NCBI RefSeq assembly: GCF_029962835.1
Contig: NC_080577.1
Coordinates: 6,758,001-6,822,000, forward strand
DNA: 64,000 nucleotides
Direction: 5' to 3'
DNA from: Magnolia sinica
Lineage: Eukaryota; Streptophyta; Magnoliopsida; Magnoliales; Magnoliaceae
The translations under genes were made by a program, and so were the position numbers. The notes under the pieces are model-generated. The model saw only the letters and a list, made by a program, of their open reading frames with translations, was not told the origin of the DNA and did no database searches. Below are positions 37,601 through 45,588 of this stretch, one piece after another (within the stretch, counting starts at the first letter, position 1; each line of letters begins with the position of its first letter).

Positions 37601-40600
37601 ATGATAGATTGGAAGTTCTTCCCATATTTCAATAAGCTTGGTAAAATACTCACCAAGAGATTTGTCTCCCTATTAAAGAGAAAATTTATTCGTACAACTA
37701 GTACACCTAAGAAATATCTGTTTTGAGGAGTGCATCTTTCTAACTATATCCCACATATCTGTGGTACGACTTAAAAACACCAAGTTTGAATTGACTTCAA
37801 GTTTCATATTCAAGGTATTTCGTAACAGTAACCGTGGCCATAACCGGCACTATTGTTACCTTTACGATACGGGTTTTAATGGCCGTTACACTCTCTTTTA
37901 TTTTTATTGAAAAAAAAAGAAGAAAAAATCTGTATCAGCCTTGTAATGGACTGTGTTACGAGACCATTATGGCCTTTACGGGGGGCATAATGGGCCGTTA
38001 CAGGGATTGTAATGACCATTATAGGTCTTTTTTTTCCCTTCCGTAACAGCTTTTATGGCTGTTACGACCCTGTAATGTGTAATGGTTACCACTGTTACCT
38101 TTATGTAGCAGCCTTTACAGCCTCGTAGTGGCCGTTACAGCACACCATGTTCATATTATTCCATAGCCAAGACCTAATCAGGGCATCGTTATGAATCTGC
38201 TGTTTATATTTGGGATTGAATTCCTTAGGTTTGGTCTTCGTGAGGAGGTGATCCTTCTTATGGGCTAAAAGAAATACTTAAAACAGATTTAGCCAGAGTA
38301 AGTAGTTCTGCTTATTGAGTTTTACATCATGTAATTGATGCATTAAACGAGGAATTGAGACTCTCATACAATGATGAAAAACCAATAACCCCACCTTTAG
38401 GCTCCATAACCCACTTTTAATGAATTTGAAAAACATAGTATTGAAAAATATTTATCTATAATCGTTCCACACTCAACTACATCCAAATTAGGTCATGGAT
38501 AATAAGAATCTATAAAAAAAAATTGCCTTTTACTGCAAAGTAATCAAGGGATGACAATTGCATATCACCTTGATATGAAAAATCATCAAACTTTTATCCT
38601 CCAAGTTCAATTTTTGCACTTCCTTTGCAAAAGACTGCACTCGCCTTAAAACGATTGTGGAAGACATTATGTTTTCTGCAAAAAATGAAGCATGATCCTC
38701 TCTCTAGGGTTGGATCAACACTTTAGGGTTTTTGAGAAATCTCCCAAAATTGATTGATAGTTTAGGGTTTTGTGAAGATCTAGATTTGAATCACCTCTCA
38801 ATGTGCTTTGATACCATGTAAAACCTTAAAAATAAAGAAAAGAGGAAAGAGAGAAAACGAGAGAGAAGAGGTAGAAGGGCTGCTCAATTTGTTCACATGC
38901 CTACTCACCCCTCTCTTATTATATTATGGCTTTCATTATTATAGAGGAAACTACAAAACTGCCCCTCTTTACTTAAGTATTATATAAACTATTCCCATGG
39001 GCCTGAACTCTACCCCAACAGATACTTTAGCCCAATAATTACAAGAGACCACACGTGAGACCAAGCCAGTCTACCCAAGTGATCACAACAGTCCTTTTAA
39101 CAATTTATATTTTGGCTGAAGTCATAATGTTGGGTGTCTTTCTGTCTACTTTGTCATTATGCAAATGTCTGATTCAGTGTCTGTTTATATGCTAGTTACA
39201 AGTTCAAATTTGTTCTGACAACTAGATGATTGTTTGTTAGGTTTTTAAATAATTGGGCAAGGCTGATCAATTCTGTAGTCATTGGTGTTTTTGCTCAATC
39301 CTTTGTTATGTAAGTGCTGTCTGTTTTTGTTTCCATGAATATCCGTGACCTGCAAAAACAGAAGTAATTTTTCTTTTTTAATTGAAAGACAATCTTTATA
39401 ATTCCCAATTTACTGAAATTTTTAGTGTTGCTACTGCTAACCCTTTACCTTTTTCTAGTTGAGTGTATCTATTCCGTGTACTTTTCTTGAATTGCTTTGA
39501 ACTAGAATGAACTTTAATACTTCATCCAACACCGACATGCAAACCATCGCACATGTAATGATCGTTCTCATATCCCAATATCCCATTCTCTTCTTTGCCA
39601 GTGAAATGTCTGAGTGCGGGACGGTGCATGATTTACATGCCTAGGATTGATTTATGGGCTATGGATCATATATGGCATCATGCTACTGACAAGGAGTGTG
39701 ACATCTGTCAAAAGACCTGCAAATCCACCGTGACACCTGGGTTTTGTGATGTTAATGGGAAGGCTTCACAGGCATGGAATTCATTTATGGAGCAGGTGGA
39801 TTCCCTGTGTACGTCTGCATCCTTGATGATTTTGGTAAGATTGTTAATTTGTATATGGTTACATTCTAGAATCGTTGACTTATTTAAATTCTTAGGGACA
39901 CTGTGTACCCTTTTTCTGATGCAAAATACATTCTTTTAGCTACCTAGCAGTTAAACTGAAGTTTTTCCCCCTTTGTTAAAGTCCCTGGATATACATTGAT
40001 ACACCATCCTCTAACGGCTCGAGCTTTTAGAGCAAGTGGTTATTTGACATGGTGTCAGAGAGGAAGGTCAAGTGTTTGAAGCCTGTTTATGTTGTGAGTG
40101 TCCCTCCAACCTTTTCCAATATGTTCCTGTGCGGAGCTCCACCCTGCACATGCGAAGGAGTGTTAAAGTCCCTTGATATACATTGATACACCATCTTCTA
40201 ACAGCTCGAGCTTTTAGAGCAAGTGGTTATTTGACACCCTTCTTCCATGGGGAATCTTGACTATACATGATTTATAATTTTTATCAAAGTTTAAATCATA
40301 TGGGTGCATCATCCCCTTTCATTTATTCCCTTTCTTATCTGTTTTTCTATTTGTCCTCTGTTGCATGTGAAAATTGCCCACTTTGTAATCTAGCCTGCTT
40401 ATACACTTAGGACTTTGAATTGTTCTTGACTCGTATGTTTTATTTGTTCATGACACAGGGAGATGCCCAGTAGTCAGTGTTATGTACTGCAAGTTATTGC
40501 TGGTTATTAATAAAAAAGCGGCATGTTAGCTGCACACTGTCAGCTTTTCTTTTCTGCTTTTTTGAGTTCTCAAAAAAAGCAAAACAGAAAAGAGCCTAAA

Positions 40601-43600
40601 ACACCCAAATGCAAGGAAATCTAGGATCCCTATCCTTGATTAAAGGATCCTAATTCTTTTTTCCTTTTTTGTATAGATATTTGACTAACATATAGAATAG
40701 TTTAGTTTCAGTCTGGTAAGGTAAATGTTGACCCAAGCTATAGACAGGAGTTGGGGCCGCATTTTCTTCAATATTATGCACTCTTTCTTGCATGATTGGT
40801 AGAATGCGACGATTGAGAGCCACAGGTTGAAACTTGTACTGAAACTATCTATACCATATATAACACGACTAGCTTTTGGATATTTTTGCCCGTGCAGATA
40901 GTTTCCTGGGTTGAGGAACTTTGAATATTTGAAGGTCTTGGAAAGACATTTTAAATCAAGTTGGGGGTATTTTGGCAAGTAGAAAATGTGGCTGTTTTCT
41001 GTTGTATGGTTCAAATTACACTTGGAATAATACTTTAAACACCTAGATTTTACCCATGAAAACAACCAATTTCATGCGAATAGTCCGCTCTTCTCTTCCT
41101 TGCATTAGGCTGCCCTGGCAATATTAGGGAATTGTGCAACAAAGGCTGTCTGAGGCCCATCATGATGACTATATGAAATCTACTCCATACGTCTATTGTG
41201 TTGGCTCATGCTAGGAAGGCAGCCCAAAAATGAGGTAGATCTAAAGCTTGAGTGGGCCACTAGAAAAGTGGGACGAGTCTCCTGTGATTGAAAACATTCC
41301 CGTCTCTGTGTGCGTGTGCGTGTGCGTGTGTGTGTGTGTAGCGTGTGGCTGCACTCTTTTCCTCTCTCTCCGCTACTCTCCCACCATTTGCATCGCACGT
41401 GCCATACCCCCTAGATCCTGTAAAATATTGAGCTGTATGTGTTGGTGTCTTGGTGCTAAAATTTTAAAGTTCACTTAAGCTCAAGAGCTTCTTTGACGTG
41501 GATGAATTGGTTGCACGCATATTCGAGGGAGAAGCATTGTACTCTTGTGATTGTTGGGAAACTCGCCTTGCGTTTGGTTGTGCATGATCTTTGTTACTAC
41601 TGTACTAGGTGTGAGGGTGCAGTTGAAAAATATCAATTGTTTACCATCATAGATTCGATGAAGTCTGTGAATCTCTCTGTTTGATGTAGGGATGGATTCT
41701 ATTGGTTGCTGTAGTATGAGTAATTCAATACCTTTGCGTAAACAGTCAAACCTTGTTGCTTGATGAGCTCTAACTGGTTGAGTAGTGGTCAAACCTTGCA
41801 GTGCCCCAATAAAAATCATAATTCTGGTCACATCTTGAATTGGTTCAACTTGTTCTTTCTCTATTCTGGGTTACTTACCTTGCCATTGATCTTGACAGAA
41901 TTTCAAGTTAGCTCCCATAATATGCTGCCCTTATGATGAGGTGAGGTGATCTTTTAGATGTCTTTCCTATTTTTCTTCTAATGAAATTCCAAGAGCCTTC
42001 TATGTCAATGAGTTAAGGGACCTAGATCATTATTCATTCATCATTTACCATTTACAACCCCTTTTAAAACACATTAAATCCAAACTGTGGTTGGACTAGC
42101 ATGCCTTATATTTGTTGGAGATTTGATAATTCTTGAGTTCAAAGGCACTCAAGATGCAACCAAAAAAAAAAAAGGTAACTCAAGAGGCAACAGTAAAAAT
42201 TTACTTATATGTTTCTATTCTAAAACTTGGCAGTTATCTTGATTCATAGGTATTTGCTTTCCACAGAAGTCTGCAGTGTCAGCTTTCTTTCTTAGGGGCT
42301 GTTTGTTTTTCAGAAATTTCCTGTAAATACCTGTAAATAGGTGATCATTACTTACACTGGTAATTACATGGTGTAGCCTCCAGGTGACATTGACAGCTAC
42401 AACTGTTTGGAATGCACTAAAGTAGAAACCAAGAAAAGAGGAAGGACAATTGGCATAAAACATGTGAGGTGCACCCTTATGTATGTATTTGATCCACACC
42501 GTCCATCCATTTTACCTGCTCATTTTAGGGCATGAGCCCAAAACGAGGGTTTTGGGCAGATCCAAAGCTCAAGTGGACCACACCACAAGAAACAAGAGGA
42601 ATTTAATGTCAACCATTGAAAGCTTCTTAGGGGTCACAGAAGTTTTGGATCAAGCTGATATTTGTGTTTACCCTTCATCTTTGTTTGTGTGACCTTATGG
42701 CCAAGTTGGATGACAGATACACATCCCTGTGAGCTCCATGCTCATTTTAAATTGCAATGGTGGACACCATTATCTCCACTATTTTCTATAGTGTGGTCCA
42801 CTTGAGCTTATAATCTGCCTAATTTTTTGGGTTTGTGCACTAAAATGAGTTGGTAAAATGGATGGATGGCGTGGATCAGACACGTACATCATGGTGGGCC
42901 TCACACCTTTAATCAGATGAAATCCCTGTCCTGTTACATGCATGGAATCACGGTTTTCGAGGGGTAATTCTTGTCTAAAGTTAATCATTCCTTATTTTCA
43001 ATGTATTTACATTGTAAATGAAAAAACAAACAGCCCCTTAGTGTAAGGGGATGTTCTCAAGTCTGCAGCTCCTAATGCTCGCTGGGTTTGCTATGCTTTA
43101 GAAATTGGTTTGTGATGCCCATGGCTATTATGTTTGCTCAATGTTATTACTGAGAAGTTCTTACTGTTTGATTAATTAGTTAGCATATTGTAAATTACTC
43201 ATACTTTGATTCTTTTTCATTCTATTTCTACCCCACTAATCATTCCGTTGGAAGAAAATACCATTTGAGATTTTTTTTGCATCCCTTGTATTTTGCAGGC
43301 TACTTGTGATATGCCAAAGCATGTTGTCCCTCTTAGAATAAGGAAATTTTTTACGACTGATGTATTAAACTACACCAATTCAACTCCTTCAGAACAAACA
43401 ATCCCACGATATTTACTGCAGGTTGATGGGAAATTCAATCGTGACATGGTCCTTGATTCATCTGCAGCGAAATTATCACGGGATTTAGTTCAGCTGTATG
43501 TCCAATTGATTCATCAAAGAGGTCACATGGGTAATTCATGCAAGGAATTTAAAACGTGTGAATCCATGAAATCCAATTCGAAAGTTGAAAATCATATGAA

Positions 43601-45588
43601 AGAGAATGGAGCTAATAGTGAAGTAAAGGAGACATCTATGGATTCAGAAAGGGTAACTGTTCAGGAAAGTGTTTCTTGTAATGGTAATCAAATTCCTATG
43701 GTGTCTAAAACAAATCTGCCAGAAGATGCGGTTTGGCCAGAGTCTTGCAAAAATTCTGTTTCAAGAATACCTCCTAATAGAAATGTAAAAGGGAAATCTA
43801 ATCTGCTGTTTGCAATAGCCACTTTTGGCTATCAGATTCTGCGATACCCTCATTTTGCCGAACTTTGTTGGGCAACGTCAAAATTGAAAGAGGGTCCCTG
43901 TACTAGCATTAATGGACGTTGGAAGGGTTGGCCATTTAATTCTTGCGTGGTACGTCCCACCAACTCAGTCGAAAAGGAAGCAGTAGGATGTTCTAGCAAT
44001 CTCAAAAGCAGAGAACATTCTGGTGCAGTAAGAGGCCTTGTAGCTGTGGGCTTGTTAGCATACAAAGGTGTTTATACATCAGTCAGAGAAGTTTCTTCTG
44101 AAGTTCGAAAGGTTTTAGAGCTCTTAGTTGGGCAAATTAATATGAAAATTCAGGGTGGGAAAGATAGGTATCGGTTCCTTCGTCTTCTGTCACAAGTGGC
44201 TTATATGGAAGACATGGTCGACAGCTGGGCATATGGATTACGGAGGTATTACTGTTATCACCATTACTTTGTTTGCCATTTCAGTTGTATTTACTTTAAA
44301 AACCAGATAATATTATTGACACTGTTTACATCTATACTTTTGCAGTTTTGAGACAGAGAGTCAGATTTCAGCATCACATGCTAGACCAGCGATTGCAGGA
44401 AGACTGGATACTGATGATAATAATGCATGCAGTAGCAACCTTGTTAAGAAGGATGCATGTGTGCCTAGCGTCTCTAACCAAACTCAGCAGGAGGTTGAAA
44501 TGCTTGGGCAGGAAAAATGTCCCATGAGACATTCTAACAAGGATAGTGAATTTGGTGATCCCAACAAAGGAGACACTCATCTTGATTTGCCTAAATCTGA
44601 TGTGAGCCTCGTGATTGCAGGACCCTCTCAGGAGGTCTCCTTAGGTCCTTCTTCCCCTCGTCTGCTTCAAAAATCTGCTCTGGTTGCGGGTTCAGTTGCC
44701 AGTAATAACACTTCAAAAGAAATGCACAAAACTAATAATTTGGAACCTTGCAGATCAGAAGATCAAGTACCATGTACAGCGGTACACAGAGGGTTTGTGT
44801 CCTTGAAACAGTCTAATGGTTTGGCAGTTGCTCTCCCTCCTATGGATGGCATTTCCAATGCAGATGAATCAGCTGTTATTATTGACCCTAAATGCAGAAA
44901 AGGCGGTGACCAGTGCAATGGTTTATCGGCAACCGAAGCTGTTCTCCCTTCTATCAATGGTGATTGCAGTCATGCTGAAGCAGTGCGAGCTATCAACTCT
45001 GACGTCAGAGAAGACAGCAGTCTTTCAGCCATCCCTGGGTTGTCATGTCTCTATGAGTGTTGTGCTGAATGCTTACGTACTATTGAGGTTTTGATTCGGG
45101 AAATTCTTATTGATAGCTGGGAATCCAATAGCTGCTGCTCATCTGTAGGGGATGTCCACGATGTTGTCATAGCATGTTCTGTGAAGCTTTTGGTAGCAGT
45201 TCGAAATTTTTTTGTTGCCGAAAGCAGCACTGATGAAGAAGATTTATGTTGTAGGAAACTAAAACATGGAACTCAAGACAAACACTGTGCTTGTCAGTAT
45301 GTGAGTAATATCCACCCTGAGAAGTTACCATGTTGGTCCAAGAGTCTGGGAAACAGAGATGCCATTCCAATGGAATGTGTTTGCCATTTGAAAAACAAGG
45401 AAGTTACAGCAGCAACAAATTCTTCTCAGGATTCTCTTTTTGGGCCAGGATTAAAATTATTCTTCAGAGACTGTGCATTGGTGCCTTCAGATCTTTACAA
45501 TGATGTGATATTTCATTGCAAATTTGAGAATTTGTGCATTTGTCATATTATCGAGAGGATATTAATGATCAAGCAGCCTGTGGATTGA
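19906..45588 (+). CDS. ePHD-finger AAA+ ATPase, six exons, 1886 residues (At3g15120-like)
   Basis: Exons 19906-21237, 29760-29900, 30005-31769, 39602-39834, 43299-44245 and 44346-45588 join to 5661 bases with consistent phases (0, 0, 1, 0, 2). Residues 1-360 are basic and charged with nuclear-localisation-like clusters. Residues about 365-525 form an extended PHD finger ([44 protein letters not shown]). The AAA+ domain has Walker A GYPGTGKT at 644-651, Walker B IIFFDEID at 704-711, sensor region [10 protein letters not shown] at 749-758 and arginine fingers in LRRPGRFD at 761-768. A second P-loop-like block, GSPRSGQQH at 1032-1040, lacks the Lys-Thr pair, and its Walker-B-like [10 protein letters not shown] lacks Asp-Glu. 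The rest, up to KQPVD, is weakly structured. The family resembles ATAD2/Yta7-type chromatin ATPases, but no bromodomain is visible; a chromatin role is inferred. ATG 19906 is the first in-frame ATG after the CT-rich leader; ATGs at residues 7 and 16 are alternatives. Confidence 0.92.
21238..22354. other. Start of AAA-gene intron 1, no element recognised
   Basis: Begins with donor GTGTGG. Carries a T-run of about 28 at 21432-21459. No coding similarity, and no complete element ends. Confidence 0.5.
22355..22629. mobile_element. MITE of the CGTAACGG family, 275 bp
   Basis: The left end CAAGGTATTT and the right end AACACCTTG are inverted. Flanks CCTCTGAT and CCTTTGAT form an imperfect (7 of 8) 8-bp TSD. 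The body is made of palindromic words around GTAACGGCC. TSD length suggests a hAT-type origin. Members of the same family are at 37811-38149 and about 60068-60225. Confidence 0.78.
24212..25784 (+). mobile_element. Miniature LTR-like (TRIM/SMART-like) element inserted in the LINE RT
   Basis: Two direct repeats, 24212-25478 (about 304 bp without the nested hAT) and 25528-25784 (257 bp), begin around TAATGCAG and end GTCCTGCATCA. Only 49 bp separate them. That spacer starts with TTGGTATCGGAGC (25481-25493), one base from the usual initiator-Met primer-binding site. Removing the element restores the LINE RT phrase FKVSR-GLRQGD. A clear TSD is not seen. The first repeat carries an extra tandem of about 47 bp with GGTCCTAACCCATGAGATG. 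Confidence 0.68.
24418..25372. mobile_element. hAT-type non-autonomous element, 955 bp, TSD GTCCTAAC
   Basis: Perfect 8-bp TSD GTCCTAAC at 24410-24417 and 25373-25380. The left end is CAATGTTTTAAATAT and the complement of the right end is CGGTGTTCGAAATAT. Subterminal GATATATCCC/CGATAACCGATA words are shared with the larger element at 33594-35211. It lies inside the first repeat of the miniature LTR-like element. No transposase. Confidence 0.85.
26121..27550. other. Intron sequence, unassigned
   Basis: Unique-looking sequence after the LINE remnant breaks off, with a T-run at 26489-26512 and GT-rich sequence at 26680-27540. No protein similarity recognised. Confidence 0.45.
27551..28563. mobile_element. 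PIF/Harbinger-like element, TSD TTA, with internal tandem array
   Basis: The left end GGGCCTGTTTGGATAC and the complement of the right end GGGGATGTTTGGACCG are flanked by TTA at 27548-27550 and 28564-28566. Subterminal matches include AAGTAGCTTTTTTAAC and ATAAGTAGCTTATCT. Tourist-like MITEs typically have such ends and a TWA TSD. No transposase. Confidence 0.72.
27835..28380 (+). repeat. Tandem array of about 34-bp units inside the Harbinger-like element
   Basis: About 16 degenerate units of the form TGATGGGCAACCCACATCAA followed by AGGTGGGCTCCACA. Unit length varies from 31 to 35 bp. Units share GTGGGCCCCACATGATGG words with the dispersed magnoliid-type repeat. Confidence 0.75.
28567..29759. 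other. End of AAA-gene intron 1
   Basis: 28660-28960 (TCACGGGTGTGGAGGCTC to GTTCTTGTAGCTAG) has the look of a copia-type LTR, but no partner or TSD was found. A T-run lies at 29258-29271. The intron closes with CTTTCCAG at 29752-29759. Confidence 0.4.
29760..29900 (+). CDS. AAA ATPase gene exon 2 (PHD core)
   Basis: Acceptor CTTTCCAG precedes 29760. The 47 codons read [16 protein letters not shown] and [18 protein letters not shown] to KTYHL. Joining to 30005 gives the conserved YHLPCA. The donor is then GTCGTA; the alternative GTATGA at 29904 would add one Val. Too short and too deep in introns to be found by ORF size alone. Confidence 0.85.
30005..31769 (+). CDS. AAA ATPase gene exon 3 (AAA+ domain)
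   Basis: Acceptor TTGCTGCAG and donor GTACGT bound 1765 bases. Encodes the end of the ePHD, the linker with [20 protein letters not shown], the whole canonical AAA+ domain and the start of the degenerate second P-loop domain. The open frame runs on to 31912, but only as low-complexity intron sequence. Confidence 0.92.
32019..32314 (-). repeat. 3' LTR of the Ty1-copia element
   Basis: Pairs with 38817-39102; shared words include GGGCTGCTCAATTTGTTCAC and CCCAATAATTACAAGAGACC. It carries an extended AAAAG repeat at 32038-32060. Confidence 0.88.
32330..33590 (-). pseudogene. Ty1-copia reverse transcriptase and RNase H remnant
   Basis: Fragments in shifting frames match copia RT ([31 protein letters not shown]) and RNase H ([20 protein letters not shown]). 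The upstream RT portion ends at 33593, where the hAT element interrupts the [12 protein letters not shown] region; the missing part resumes beyond 35219. Confidence 0.8.
33594..35211. mobile_element. hAT-type element, 1618 bp, TSD GTATAAAC, nested in copia RT
   Basis: Perfect 8-bp TSD GTATAAAC at 33586-33593 and 35212-35219. The left end is CAATGTTTTCAATATC and the complement of the right end is CAATGTTTTCCATACC. No transposase. It contains a TA/TATG microsatellite at 34588-34682. Removing it restores the copia RT phrase. Confidence 0.92.
34588..34685. repeat. TA / TATG microsatellite
   Basis: About 60 bp of TA repeat, interrupted by TTTA twice, then five TATG units and more TA. Confidence 0.9.
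36600..36990 (-). pseudogene. Ty1-copia protease region remnant
   Basis: Minus strand reads [20 protein letters not shown], corresponding to the WIIDSGASDHMT active-site region with the catalytic Asp replaced by Thr. It then runs through APKFPYQSF into [19 protein letters not shown]. Confidence 0.75.
37200..37420 (-). pseudogene. Ty1-copia gag zinc-knuckle remnant
   Basis: Minus strand encodes a Gly- and Arg-rich tail followed by [14 protein letters not shown], a CCHC knuckle with the first Cys changed to Tyr (normally C-THCGRTNH-x-C). Confidence 0.7.
37811..38149. mobile_element. MITE of the CGTAACGG family, 339 bp, TSD TTCATATT
   Basis: Perfect 8-bp TSD TTCATATT at 37803-37810 and 38150-38157. 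The left end is CAAGGTATTTCG and the complement of the right end is CATGGTGTGCTG. The body is full of GTAACGG/CCGTTAC words. Nested in the copia element. Confidence 0.88.
38817..39102 (-). repeat. 5' LTR of the Ty1-copia element
   Basis: 286 bp; on the minus strand it starts TGTTAAAAGGAC and ends GGTTTTACA, followed by the primer-binding site. Confidence 0.88.
39103..39601. other. End of AAA-gene intron 3
   Basis: Unique intronic sequence after the copia element, pyrimidine-rich towards the acceptor TTCTTTGCCAG. No features recognised. Confidence 0.5.
39602..39834 (+). CDS. AAA ATPase gene exon 4
   Basis: Acceptor TTCTTTGCCAG and donor GTAAGA. Completes the split Leu codon and reads [35 protein letters not shown] and SLMIL, the remainder of the degenerate ATPase-like domain. 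Confidence 0.88.
39974..40236 (+). mobile_element. Complete 263-bp miniature LTR retrotransposon, TSD CCCTT
   Basis: Two 76-bp direct repeats, 39974-40049 and 40161-40236, start TGTTAAAGTCCC and end TTATTTGACA (TG...CA) and differ at three positions. They are flanked by a perfect 5-bp TSD CCCTT at 39969-39973 and 40237-40241. The 111-bp interior begins with TGGTGTCAGAG, close to the initiator-Met primer-binding site, and ends GCGAAGGAG, a purine tract next to the 3' repeat. No coding capacity. This fits the TRIM/SMART class and is near the smallest size known for it. Confidence 0.88.
40237..42294. other. AAA-gene intron 4, middle part
   Basis: No coding similarity. Contains a GTGTGC/GT microsatellite at about 41306-41341. 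41150-41290 has degraded GGGCCCATCATGATG words. An A-run lies at 42162-42174. Confidence 0.45.
42295..43037. mobile_element. Harbinger-like foldback element, 743 bp, TSD TTA
   Basis: The left end GGGGCTGTTTGTTTTTC and the complement of the right end GGGGCTGTTTGTTTTTT are flanked by TTA at 42292-42294 and 43038-43040. Inside, a second inverted pair carries ATCCACACCGTCCATCCATT near 42493-42512 and its complement near 42858-42880, so most of the element folds back. Confidence 0.75.
43299..44245 (+). CDS. AAA ATPase gene exon 5
   Basis: Acceptor TATTTTGCAG and donor GTATTA. Starts [18 protein letters not shown], directly continuing exon 4, and ends with WAYGLR. Contains a polar, low-complexity middle and a conserved-looking [13 protein letters not shown] helix. 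Confidence 0.87.
44346..45588 (+). CDS. AAA ATPase gene exon 6 with stop
   Basis: Acceptor CTTTTGCAG. The first base completes a Ser codon, then [17 protein letters not shown] cysteine-rich stretch ([10 protein letters not shown], around residues 1710-1720) precedes the C-terminus [16 protein letters not shown] to KQPVD and TGA at 45586-45588. Intron 5 before it is only 100 bp. Confidence 0.88.

Larger units (their letters stand above)
32019..39102 (-). mobile_element. Complete Ty1-copia retrotransposon in AAA-gene intron 3, antisense, TSD ATTTA
   Basis: LTRs lie at 38817-39102 (5' LTR) and 32019-32314 (3' LTR). They are flanked by a perfect 5-bp TSD ATTTA at 32014-32018 and 39103-39107. On the minus strand the 5' LTR is followed at once by the primer-binding site TGGTATCAAAGC. 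A polypurine tract CTTGAGGGCGAG abuts the 3' LTR. Minus-strand order is zinc knuckle at about 37210-37260, protease-like region 36700-36990, RT about 35300 and 33200-33590, then RT end and RNase H 32330-32900 ([10 protein letters not shown]). Stops are frequent, so it is not autonomous now. Two hAT-type insertions are nested inside. Confidence 0.92.

Noticed and set aside
40685-41065. 126-codon minus-strand ORF in AAA-gene intron 4
   Set aside because: No recognisable domain, AT-rich intronic composition, and no supporting splice or repeat context.
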